Source of the DNA: Phaeosaccion multiseriatum
Taxonomy: Eukaryota > Ochrophyta, other classes
Assembly: GCA_965112735.1 (NCBI GenBank)
Contig: OZ218951.1
Span: forward strand, 3,224,001 to 3,288,000
Reading direction: 5' to 3'
DNA length: 64,000 bases
This document shows positions 48,488 to 58,141 of this stretch, in pieces. Position numbers and translations under genes: made by a program. The notes beneath the pieces were generated by a model that saw only the letters and a program-made list of their open reading frames with translations, did no database searches and was not told the origin of the DNA. The first letter of the stretch is position 1, and the number at the start of each line of letters is the position of its first letter.

Positions 48488-51320
48488 TTAGAACAGGGTG
48501 GTGCCGATCTGCAGTCCCGGCTTGCCCCCCTTCTTGCGGCTGCGCTCGGCGAAGGCCAGCGAGATGTCGTGCAGGCGGCAGAGGGAGCTCACCATCTGCT
48601 CCACAGTGTCGTTCTCGGCACACAGCTGCTCCACCACTGCAGGGGTGAATTGAGGGCCGCCCTCTGCCTCTGCCCCTGTCCCTGCTGCTGCTGCTGTATC
48701 ACCAACTGCTGCATCCCGGAAGAGCCCCTCGAGGCGCTCCCTCTGCACGAGGTCGAGGTCCTGCTCGAAGTAGTGCTTGATCATCTGCGCCACGTTGTCC
48801 ACCGTCATGTAGCCGAGGTGGATCTTGCGGTTGATCCTCCCAGGCCGGACCAGGGCAGGGTCCAGCTTCTCGGGGTGGTTACTGTGAGACAGAGAGAGAG
48901 AGAGAGAGGGAGTGAGTGAGATGAAGAGGTGAGATGCCAAGTAGTACAAAGAAGTTTGGCGGCGCCGAGGAAGGTCAACAAGCAACAAGGGTCGACTGCC
49001 ACTCCCCGCTCTTCTCCTCGTCTCACCTGGTGAGGATGACAATCCTCTCTGGAGTCTCCACCACTCCATCGAGCACGTTGAGCAGGCCGGCGAGGTCCAG
49101 CTTGTCGGTCTTGGAGGCGAACTGGCTACCGCTCAAGCTGCCCCCCCCGCCTCCTCCTCCGCTTCCCTTGCCCTTGCCCTTCTTGCCCCCGTCCTTCTCG
49201 CCCCCGCCCATGAAGCAGCTGGCGAGGATGGCAAGCATGTCATCCCCAGTCCCCGTCCCGGTCCCCTCCCCCTCCATCATGGGGCCGATCATCACCATGT
49301 CATCATCCTCATCCTCGTCGTCGTAGTCGTCGTCGTCATCCTCGCTGTCGCTGGGCTCGTCGTCCTTGTCCTCCTTCTCATCATCATCGCTGTCGACGTC
49401 CGAAACGACGCAAGCCCCCTCCGCCGCCCGAGGCGAAGGCGAAGGAGAAAGAGAGGCCTCCCGTGTCTTCTCTCCCTCCTGCGTGCTCTCTGTGCGTCGC
49501 AACGGGGGCGCATCGGGCAGGGCAGACCCTTCTCCCTCCACCTCCTTCCCCTTGTCAACCCTGCTTGCTTCCTCCACTTCCTTCTCCTTCTCCTTCTCGG
49601 CCTCCTTCACCTCGACTGTCTTCTTGCTCTTCTTGCTCTCCTCCTTCTTCTTCTTGCTCTGCTTCTTCTTGTCCTTCTCCTCCTTCCTCTCCCTCTTCTC
49701 CTGCTTCTGCGCCGCTCGACTGAGAACGATGGGAGACGCCGCGTCCACGTCCTCCAAAACAAAGATGGTGTCGCGGAAGTGCAGCTTGACTGTACGTGTG
49801 AAGAAGCAAGAGGGGGAGAGAGCAGGAGGAGGAAAGTCAGCGACTTACTTTCTTGTGGATGCAATGTGTATGGCCTCATCGTTTGCCGCCCGGCCTCATC
49901 GTTTGCCGCCCTTCCTCCCTCCCTCCCTCCCTCCCTCCTTCCAACCTACCTGGCAGCTCCTCGCCCTTGACGGGGAAGCTCTCCCCAAAGACCATGTCCA
50001 TGAGCTCCTGGTTGGTCTTGATCCTCGCCAGCGGGATGTTGACGATGTTGCGCTTGGTGTGCGCAGCCATGGCCTTGATCAGAGAGGTCTTTCCCGTGCC
50101 GGGAGGGCCGTGCAGGAGCAGCCCCAGCTTGTGCGGGAAGCCCTCGATGCGGTACTTGCCCTTCTTCTCCGTAAAGTCGCTCAGCAAAGAGAGGATGCTC
50201 TCCTTCTCCGGGAAGAACATGGAGTTGAAGGTCTTGCCCTCGCTCAGCAGGTAGCGCTTGTAGGTGTGGTCGCTGTCCGAAGAGTTGTCCCCGTCTCCCT
50301 TCCCGCCGTCCACGGTGTAGAGGTACCGACCGCTGCGATTAAACATTGAGTGCCAAAGGGGAAGGGTTGGTGGAAACAAAAAGCCCGTCAAGTCAGTCAA
50401 TCTGTCTTCATTTCATCATCCTGCCTTCCCATCTCAAGTCACTCGGTCCAGCTTGCACACAAGTCTTTGCGAAGTCTGTGCTTACCTGTCCTCGATCTTC
50501 TCCATCTCGGCCTGGTACCATTTGAAGGCGGTGGACACAAAGTTGTCGATCAAGGCCGCCCCGTTCCTGTCCTCGGAACGGAAGAGTAGGACGGTGCTCC
50601 TCGACCTGATGGTGTTCTTGTTCTCGCCCTGCTCATCTGCTCACACAGCAAGAGGACAGGTTCACAGCCAGACAGACAACGTGTTGTTGTTCAGCAGGGG
50701 TGGCTGAGAGAAACAAGTCCCGGGGACTCTCTCAAGACTCTCTCCTCAAGCCCGCTCGCCCGCAACCCCACACACCCCACTCCCCCACTCCCTCACTCGC
50801 TCACTCACTCACCGGTCTTCTCCACCTGCTTGCAAAACTCCACCCCAGGGGCGACGTCCACCCATACATCGGCGGCGGGGACCGTGTTGACTGAGTAGGA
50901 CTTGAGCTGGTCCGCCGTTGAGCCGTACACAACGCAGTAGGTGTTGTTGTCCATGGCTCCTTGCTCCTTCACGGCAGAGAGGGTGACTGCGCCGCTGTCG
51001 ATCTTCAGGTTGAGCTCTGTGCTGATGTAGATGCAAATCGCCTTTTGGAGGATGTTGTTCCTCTCCTCCTGGAAATCGCCGTCGCTCCCCCCGTAGCCGT
51101 TGGTTGTGGAGTACACAATTCTTCGCTCAAAGAGCTGCTTCTTGGGCTCGAACAGCCAAGCGAGCCACCCCAGGTTGGCCAACTTGCGCCAGTCCATGGC
51201 GAACAGCGCCTGGAAGAGAAGAGGAACCAACATCGCCATCGCCATATCTATCATTGCATTGCCCGTTCTAAAGCTGTTCAGGAACCCCAGCTGGGCCAGC
51301 GGGTTGTTCAAGCTATCCAT
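48488..51320 (-). CDS. BCS1-like AAA ATPase, copy B
   Basis: Five exons with the same structure as copy A: 51320-50813, 50636-50486, 50332-49950, 49789-49027, 48881-48488; 732 aa. The reading frame is intact, with Walker A GPPGTGKT, Walker B TIFVLEDVD and RPGRINRK all preserved. Differences from copy A are scattered substitutions (FEPKKQLFERR versus FQPKKQRFERR), loss of one Thr in the TTNGYG region, changes in the Lys/Asp-rich insert and a shorter Ala run after AAVGDTAAAA. Preserved frame and splice sites argue that copy B is expressed or young. Its 5' side faces the SDR gene, so the two may share a promoter. Confidence 0.86.
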
Positions 51321-51790
51321 CTTGATCCTGCTTTTTTCCCCTTTCTATTGCCTTTCTGCTGCTGTGAGCTGGATGGGCTAGAGCTATACGAGCACGGTTC
51401 TATTTCCTGCTGGCTGGGTGCCTCCGGCTGTGAACTGCTCGATGAACGATGGAAAGGACGAAAAAAAGAGAGGAGAGAGAGAGAGGAAGGGAGTGGAAAG
51501 AAGGGAAGAGGGATTGGCCGAGGAAAAGGGGGGAGAGGCGAGATGAGCAGAAACAAAGAGGGGGAAGAGTAAAGCAAACAGAAAGGAGGGAGGAGAGAGG
51601 GAGATTATGGAGAGAGTGAAGCCTTACCAATTGCTCAAGGCAGTCAAGCCGGTGGAGTGTGTTGTGGTGTCTTGTAAGTGTCGTGAGGTCTTGTGCTGAA
51701 AGAGTGAAAGCTCTCGGCGCCATTGGCGAATTGGCGGGACGATCCCGGACCGGGCAAGTAGTCGCCATTTGTGAACTCAAACTGTCCAAC
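51321..51790. promoter_or_regulatory. Divergent interval: duplicated BCS1-like promoter facing the SDR gene
   Basis: 470 bp, nearly all of it duplicated sequence shared with 36523-36965. A non-coding exon/intron like that of copy A is visible (donor-side sequence CAATTGGTAAGG near 51630). Only about 15 bp next to the SDR ATG is not shared with block A. Confidence 0.5.
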
Positions 51791-53888
51791 ATGCCCACAA
51801 CAGCTGCTCAAATGATTCTTTCACGTGGGTTTTTGGAGCGTCTCCTTCTGCTCGTTGCTGTGGTCCTGCCTGCCACAGCTTTCTCTTTTTTGGTACCAAG
51901 CTCAGTCAACATCGCGGTACGAAATTCCATCAGCATGGCGGATACGAGTGCGCCGCCGGGAGAGGGCCTCCGTGTCCTCGTTCTTGGAGCCACCGGAGGA
52001 TTGGGGGGGGTGATCACCAAGGGCTTCGTGGAAAGGTCAGCACAAGGCTCCCCCCCTCTCTGGGGCGGGAGTGTTTCTCTGAGTAGGGAGGGGGCTAGAG
52101 AGAGGCAGACGGAGAGAGCGAGAGAAGAAAAGAGAGGGGGGCGAGAGAGGAACGAGGGCGGGGGGGAGGCAGAGAGAGAGAGACAGAGAGAGAGAGAGAG
52201 GGTGAGAGAGATACCCTGGACGAGCTTGCCCTCTCATGGGCACTCCCTCACTCTTGTGCAGTTCTCTTTGATTGTGCCAAACTCACTCACACCCATGACC
52301 TGTTTCCCTTCCCCCTTGGTACCATACAGAGGATATAAGACCGTGGCCACGTGCCGCTCGAGCGACAAAGACTTGGCCGAGATGGGCTGCGAGCTCATCA
52401 TTGAGGACGTCGACGTGACCAAAGCAGACAAGGTTGCGGCCATGGTCAAGGTGAGCTTCATGTCCTTAGTGAGGATTTCTTGCTGTCATGTGCTGTCATT
52501 GGGATACTTTTAGGTTTTTGAGTAAGCCTTCTTGCTGAATTGAATATCGCACACATACGAAGTGGCGTTTTGTTCTTTTGCGTCGCAGCAGCAGTGAGTA
52601 GCAGAAATAAGTGAAGTGGCACCCGTCTCCGACCAACACCGTCTTTCTTTTGCCCTTTCTTTTGCCCCTTGTGGTGTTGGTTGCCCTTTCGCTGCCATCT
52701 GCGGTCATGTGTGAGTAGAAGCTGCAGGAGAAGGACATGAAGCTGGACAGGATTCTCGTAGTGGCGGGCTTGCTCATCGCAGAGGAGTTCGGGGAGCTCA
52801 AGTATGACGCTAACATGAAAATGTGAGAGAGGGAGGGGAGGGTGGGAGGGAGGGAGGAAGGCGCGCTGCAATTTGTTCTTGAACTTGTATCTGCTCCTCG
52901 TCCATGGGGCGACCGACGCCCCCAATCAATCAATAGTAGTGGGTGGGTGGATGGATGGGCGAGACCCATTCTCCTGCACTCACTCTCGCTCCTTCTCTTC
53001 CCCTCATTCTGCAGGTACGACGTGTGTGCGTTGGGCCCTCTGCGAGTGGTGGAGGCGTTGGTGAACGCAAAAATGTTCACAGATGGCGCTAAAATAGGCC
53101 TTATCACGTCCGAAGGCGGCAGTATTGGGCTACGGACGGATGTGAGTGTTTCGCATAGACAATCCGACACGTTCTGAGAGGGTGTTTCTGTAACCGTCTG
53201 CATGGCCCTTCCTATTTCCGTTGCTCTATCTGTGTGCCTCCCTCACTCTCTCGTCTCTTCTCTATCTGTCGCTCTCTCCCCGTATCTGTCTCTCTCGCAC
53301 TCTCTACCTTTGGATGTCTGTCTCTCTTCCCCCTACCCTCCATCTCTCCCTCTCTCCCCTCCCCTACCTCCCCCCCCTCGCAGAAAGAGGGTGGCGACAA
53401 CTACGGTCACCACATGTCCAAAGCCGCGGAGAACATGATGGGCAAGATCCTGGCCATTGACCTCAAACCCAAGGGGCTTCCCGTGGTCATGATCCACCCA
53501 GGTACATGTAGAGGCAGTGTTTGGGGAAGATGAAGTCGAGGGACGCCGAGTCGGAAGGGAGTCGCACACTAACCCTGCACACTCTTTCACTCCTTCTTCC
53601 CTCTCTTCCTTTCTTCCCCTTCTCCCCCCCTTCCTCCCTCCCTCCCTCCTCTCCCTGGCAGGCTTTATGAAGACGGAAATGACGGAAATATACAAAGACA
53701 AGTGGGAGGAGTTTGGCGCCAAGACCCCGGCCGAGAGCGTGCCCGGTATCATCGACACGCTTGAGCGATGTACCCTCGACAGCACCGGCCAGTTTATTGC
53801 CCCGAGAGGGAGTCAAGGATTGGGCATGGGAGTCAACGCGCTGGAGAAGCCTGAAGATTACGGGCCGTTCAGTCAGCTTCCCTGGTGA
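51791..53888 (+). CDS. Short-chain dehydrogenase/reductase (C-factor-like), predicted plastid-targeted
   Basis: Six exons: 51791-52035, 52330-52450, 52719-52822, 53015-53141, 53384-53501, 53662-53888; 313 aa. MILSRGFLERLLLLVAVVLP followed by ATAFSFLVP is a signal peptide with an A-F-type cleavage motif, suggesting complex-plastid import; the in-frame Met at 51812 starts this peptide and is an alternative start. The Rossmann nucleotide motif is LVLGATGGLGG; DVDVTKAD follows the second strand, LVVAG replaces NNAG, and SEGGSIG carries the active-site Ser region. The catalytic segment reads YGHHMSKAA: Lys212 and Ser211 are present but the residue four before the Lys, where SDRs have Tyr, is His208. 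The C-terminal PGFMKTEM is typical of SDRs. Substrate unknown. Confidence 0.85.
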
Positions 53889-54438
53889 GGAGGGCTTTTC
53901 TGGCGAGGAGAGGGGTGACGAAAGCGAGAAAGGGAGGGAGTGAGGGAGGGAGGGAGAGGGAGAGAGATAGAGAGAGAGGGGGGGAGGGAGACAGACAACC
54001 GGTCAGCTTCCCTGGTGAGGAAGGCTTTTCTGGCGAGGAGAGGGGCGGCAAAAGCGAGAAAGAGAGGGAGGGAGACAGCCAGCCAGCCAGCCAGCCGGGC
54101 TGCTTTCCTGTCGAGGAGAGCGAGGCCAGCGGAGGCGAGGGCGGGGGCGAGAGTGATGGTATTGTGCAGCGAGACAGGGGTGTTTAGGAGGAGGAAGAAA
54201 TGGACAAGAGAGAGGAGGGAGAGTTGTGGTGGATGTGTTGCCAATCCTTTCACAATGATGGGCCTTATTTTATTTTATTAGTTGGATTTATGAGATTTGT
54301 TCACTGAGCGAATAACTAGTACTACACACACCACCACCCACCTCTCGAGTGCAAGCAAGAGAGAGAGAGACCGAGACTGCAAAAATTAGATTCCACCTGC
54401 TGCAAGTCTGTGTCTTTCCCCTACCGCCTACCGCCTAG
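53889..54438. other. Convergent spacer with a 3'-end tandem duplication
   Basis: A ~70-bp block spanning the SDR stop codon (about 53871-53945) is repeated with few changes at 54001-54070. The rest is GA-rich and AT-rich 3' flank; no exon. Confidence 0.6.
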
Positions 54439-55144
54439 CTACATCCCTCCTCTTCCCTCCCTGTCGTCACCAATCAATCTCCGAAAGGTGTTGCTCTCAC
54501 GTCTGCCGGTGTAGTGCAGCTGGGCTTTGGTGTCGTCTTGCTGCCCCTGTCTCTGCTCCTTCCCCTTCCCTGTCAACTCATATGGCAGGGAGGGTGTGAC
54601 TGCACCACCGGTAGCAGCAGCAGCAGCAGGAGCAGCAGCAGCCTTGACTTCCGCCTCCTCCCCCTCCTCCTCCTCCTCCTCCTCCTCCTCCTCCTCCTCC
54701 TCCTCCTCCTCCTCCTCCTCCTTCTCCTCTTCCTCCTCCTCCGCATCGTCGTCGTTGAGCCCACCACGACCCTCTGCACCGCTTTCACACACGGCTTCTT
54801 CGTACCGTTCATCCTCTGCAGAGAAGGAGCGAGGAGGGCGAGGAGGAGGACGGTCACCACTCCCACTCATTGGTACGCCGGAGGAGGTCGGCATGACGTC
54901 CGCAGCAACACGAGCGCTGCTACTCTCCCCCCATGTTGGTCCGGAAACCGAACAAGAGGCTTCAAAGTCCTCCTCGTCATCATCATCGAACAAAGGGGCG
55001 CGAGAACACTCGCAGCTGGGAGAGAGGGGGTCGAGCTCCCCTTCGTCCAGGGGCACCAACAACGCCTGGAGGGGACTGCTGAGCTGGGTGCTGAGCGGCG
55101 TCTTCTCCTCCTCCTCCTCCTCCTCTCGACCGCCAGCTTTCTTG

Positions 55145-55176
<32 letters not shown>

Positions 55177-56109
55177 ACTGCCGGTGCTGCCGTTGGTGAT
55201 GTGGAGGGCGATTTGCTGCCCTAGGGCGAGGCGAAGCGTCTCCAGGATGAAGGCAGCATCGGAGCTACTCAGCGTTACATCGAAGTTCTCCCTCTTCTCC
55301 TCCCCCTTCTTGTTGTTCTTTTTCTCATTCGCTGCTTCCTCCTTCTTCCCTACGCCCCCCCCCGAGAGCCCTTGCCAATGGTCATCATCCTTCTGCCCCA
55401 CCGCCGCCCCGCTGCTGTCTCGCAGCTTCTGACAAGCCACTCTGAGCCTCCCCGCCAGCGTCTCCATTTCCAGGTCCAGTGACGGACGGGAGGTGTCTGC
55501 CAGTGTGTCCCAGCCGCCTGAGTCTGGTGGGAATGACAAGCCGGGAGGATCCTCTTGCGGGTCCTGGCGCCCGCCGTGACCTTGCTGCTGGTCCACGTCA
55601 TGTCCCAGTGGCAGCGGTAGCGTTGTTTCAAGGAGTGAGTCTGAGATACTTTGGCATGTACCGAACAAGTCCATCTCTTCATCGGATCTTGCCGGAGAGC
55701 ATGGGGTCGTTGGAGAGGAGGTGCAGTAGTCAAGCAGAGACGCAGCAGCCGACAGAGTTTCCCCACTACTAACTTGGCGGCCGCGATGCGCGGGGCTATC
55801 AACATCATCACCCCTATCCTCATCATCCAAGGCACCTTTAAAGAAAGTGGTCAGATGGGGTAATGGAGAGCCCATGCGAGGACTGCTCATGTAGCTGCTC
55901 CCGTCATCTTCACCGCCAGCAGCCCCGTCGACTTGCACACACGGACGCCCAGTAACGCCAACAGCCTCATCGACCTGCAAACAGGGAAGTCCATGCCAGA
56001 AGGAGCCTTTCGCCTCGAGTGAACGCTTCCCTGACACCTCCTCTGTCGTCCCTGCTGCTTGGATCGCGTGTTCCCCGACGCCCACGTCAAGCCCGCACGT
56101 GTCCTCCAT
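54439..56109 (-). CDS. Acidic hypothetical protein, single exon
   Basis: An uninterrupted ATG-to-stop frame of 556 aa. The high-complexity parts (GDDVDSPAHRGRQ, LAGRLRVACQKLRDSS, DVTLSSSDAAFILETLRLAL, GQQIALHI) look like real protein. These are separated by poly-Ser, poly-Lys and a ~30-residue poly-Glu run from a CTC repeat. Repeated short blocks near the start (LPCLQVDEAVGVTG, RPCVQVDGAAGG) suggest internal duplication. No signal peptide or membrane segment. I do not recognise the family; the composition suits a nuclear or scaffold protein. Absence of introns is unusual here, so splicing could have been missed. Confidence 0.5.
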
Positions 56110-56488
56110 GGCTGATCAGTGGCCCTCTTCTCCCTATATATGTTGCTACCACGGCCTCTACTGCTGCCCTCGCATGAACGTACGTGAGTGGAGCCGAGGA
56201 AGAACCGCCTTATCCCGGGTCACCACCCCTTGGCTTCCTTCTTCGGGGAGACTTGGCTCGGAGTCCTTTGGCTGGGCTCTGTTGCCCTAAGACACACCCC
56301 CAGGGCACCAGTCTTCTTCATTTCCTGTGTGCGACCTACTTCTTTGTCTTACACAACTTGCACATGCCTCTTAGGTCTCAGTAGTAGTCTAAAAGTAATG
56401 TCTCACCGCCCCGAGAACTCGCGCCAATTTGGCAGTTTCCGTTTCCGCTCAGTTTTTGCTTCTTCGTCGGCCCCTGACATGCTTCTGA
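56110..56488. other. Upstream flank, no gene recognised
   Basis: Probable promoter side of the acidic protein gene. No coding exon seen. Confidence 0.4.
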
Positions 56489-57012
56489 TCGGCCCCGTGC
56501 ACGCCTAGCGGGGGGTGGGGGTCGGCTTACTTACTTACTGCCTAGGCCTATTTTGGAAAATTGCCCGGCCTAGCGAGGGCCGTAGGCCCTCGGCCTATTT
56601 ATAGGCCGCCTAGGCGGCGGCCTAGGCGGGGGCCGGAGGCCCGCGGCCTAGGGCAGACGCCAACTAGGCGCAGGTCCAGGGCGGGAATATGCTCATATGC
56701 CCCTGGGCTGGCCCGGAACCCGCCCAAGTGTCGTCAGTTTTAAGCAAATGTATTGCATGGGATAAGTGAGGAGTAGACTTGGTTCGTGTTGTCTCTTTCC
56801 GCCTCGCTGGCCCTACGAGGAGTGCAGGCCTACAGGTGCGTGTGCTGCTACCCACTGGCGCGCGCACGCACGCGCCCACGGTCACTGGGAGGCTGCCTAG
56901 AGGCGGGCTATAGGCCGCCTAGGGCTGAAAAGTGAGCGGCCTAGAGCGGCCGGAGGCCGCCGGCCTAGCTAGGCCTATTTCGGCCGAAGAGCCTAGGCGT
57001 GCACGGGGCCGA
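56489..57012. mobile_element. 524-bp MITE-like element with 20-bp TIRs and 6-bp TSD
   Basis: The ends are perfect 20-bp inverted repeats: TCGGCCCCGTGCACGCCTAG at 56489-56508 and its reverse complement at 56993-57012. Each end is flanked by the same 6 bp, TTCTGA (56483-56488 and 57013-57018), a target-site duplication. The interior is full of GGCCTAGGCC-type palindromes near both ends and has no transposase, as expected of a non-autonomous DNA transposon. The superfamily cannot be assigned from this copy. Confidence 0.85.
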
Positions 57013-57018
57013 TTCTGA

Positions 57019-58141
57019 GACAAGCCAGCCCAGAAGCAGGAAGCAAGAACAAGAAGCAGGCCGCCGGCCACAAGCAGGAAGCAGGGTCACCTCAGAAGCA
57101 TGTCAGGGGCCGAGTGTACAGGTTGCTCGTTCACCCACATGGAGCACACACATTGCTCTACCACTCCCCGGCCTCCGGCCTCCCTCAGTGTCGGCACCCG
57201 GCCGGGTCACCGTTAACCCGAAATCTGGCAATAGTCTCTCCCGTCGATAATAATAGAGAAAAAGGACGTCCACCGTCAGTTAACGACCCAAGTAACCACG
57301 GTCACCCACGGGGCGTGTTTAAGTATCGCTCCCAAACACAACACGGCACTGCGCACTCGTAGTACGTACCGAGCAGGAAACATGGCTCGATCAGCGGCCA
57401 GCCATGCCACCGGCCGCTGCCATCGCTCCCTGTAGTCAACACGTACGCCCCCCAGTGTGCCAAGCTCGACACCCCCCCACTCACTTCCTACCTACTTTAC
57501 TACTAGTACAGCTCCACAGAAAGAAAAAAGAGAGAGAGAGATTGAAGTTCCCAACCCCCCCCCCCCCCCCCCCGTAAATAGCTATATAAAGATAAAACTG
57601 CGCCCGCGACCCGCCCACCTCCCCCCCACACTCCCCCATCATTGCTAGCTACCCTCCACCCAACCGCACCCCTCCATCCCTGCGTTGGGCTCGGTGTTTT
57701 CGCTTGTCCGTCCTCCGACGGCGGCCCACGCACCAATAGCTAGCTAAGTCAATGGCTGGCTGACCAAGGAAAGGCCCCGCCACACGTTTTTCCATCGCTA
57801 GGCTGCCCTGGGCCCCTCCCTCCTTCTCGCTCCGTTTCGCCCTCCCCCCCGTTGCGCTCACTCCAATGACGGCGCCGCCTGCTGCTCCGGCTTCCAGGCG
57901 CTCGCCATCCGGCCACAAAGTCCGTGCCCCAGCCAGGGCCCGTCCACGAGGTAGCTAGTCCTCGTCATTGGAGGAGGACAGGAATGAGGGCCCTGTCTCT
58001 CACGATGGGCTTGCCTTCGCTGTCCTGCTTCAGCCTCTGCGCCTCTCCGATGACGCCGCTCCACGTCTCCATGCCCTCGTCATTTGGCTTGGCCGTGGAA
58101 GTCTAAATCTCCTGCTCCACCTCCTCCTGGCGGTAGTCCAC
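57019..58141. other. Spacer, no firm gene
   Basis: Contains a poly-C run near 57557 and GC-rich unique sequence. A minus-strand frame (about 58101-57967, ETWSGVIGEAQRLKQDSEGK and onward to DRALIPVLL) looks protein-like and lies in frame just beyond a TAG that follows the 58142-58251 candidate exon. It may be the end of a decayed or misassembled gene. Confidence 0.35.

Larger units (their letters stand above)
48107..51775 (-). repeat. Inverted segmental duplication, block B
   Basis: The inverted partner of 36523-40104. The left edge (AAGCAGCA, then AGCAAGGGAGG) matches the coding sequence of the Oxa1 tail and starts about 10 bp after the PPR stop. The right edge lies about 15 bp before the SDR start codon. 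Block B therefore fills essentially the whole space between the PPR and SDR genes. Confidence 0.88.

Noticed and set aside
54514-55432. Plus-strand Ser/Leu-rich frames of up to 301 aa
   Set aside because: Antisense shadows of the acidic protein's repeats; composition is low complexity and the minus strand reads better.
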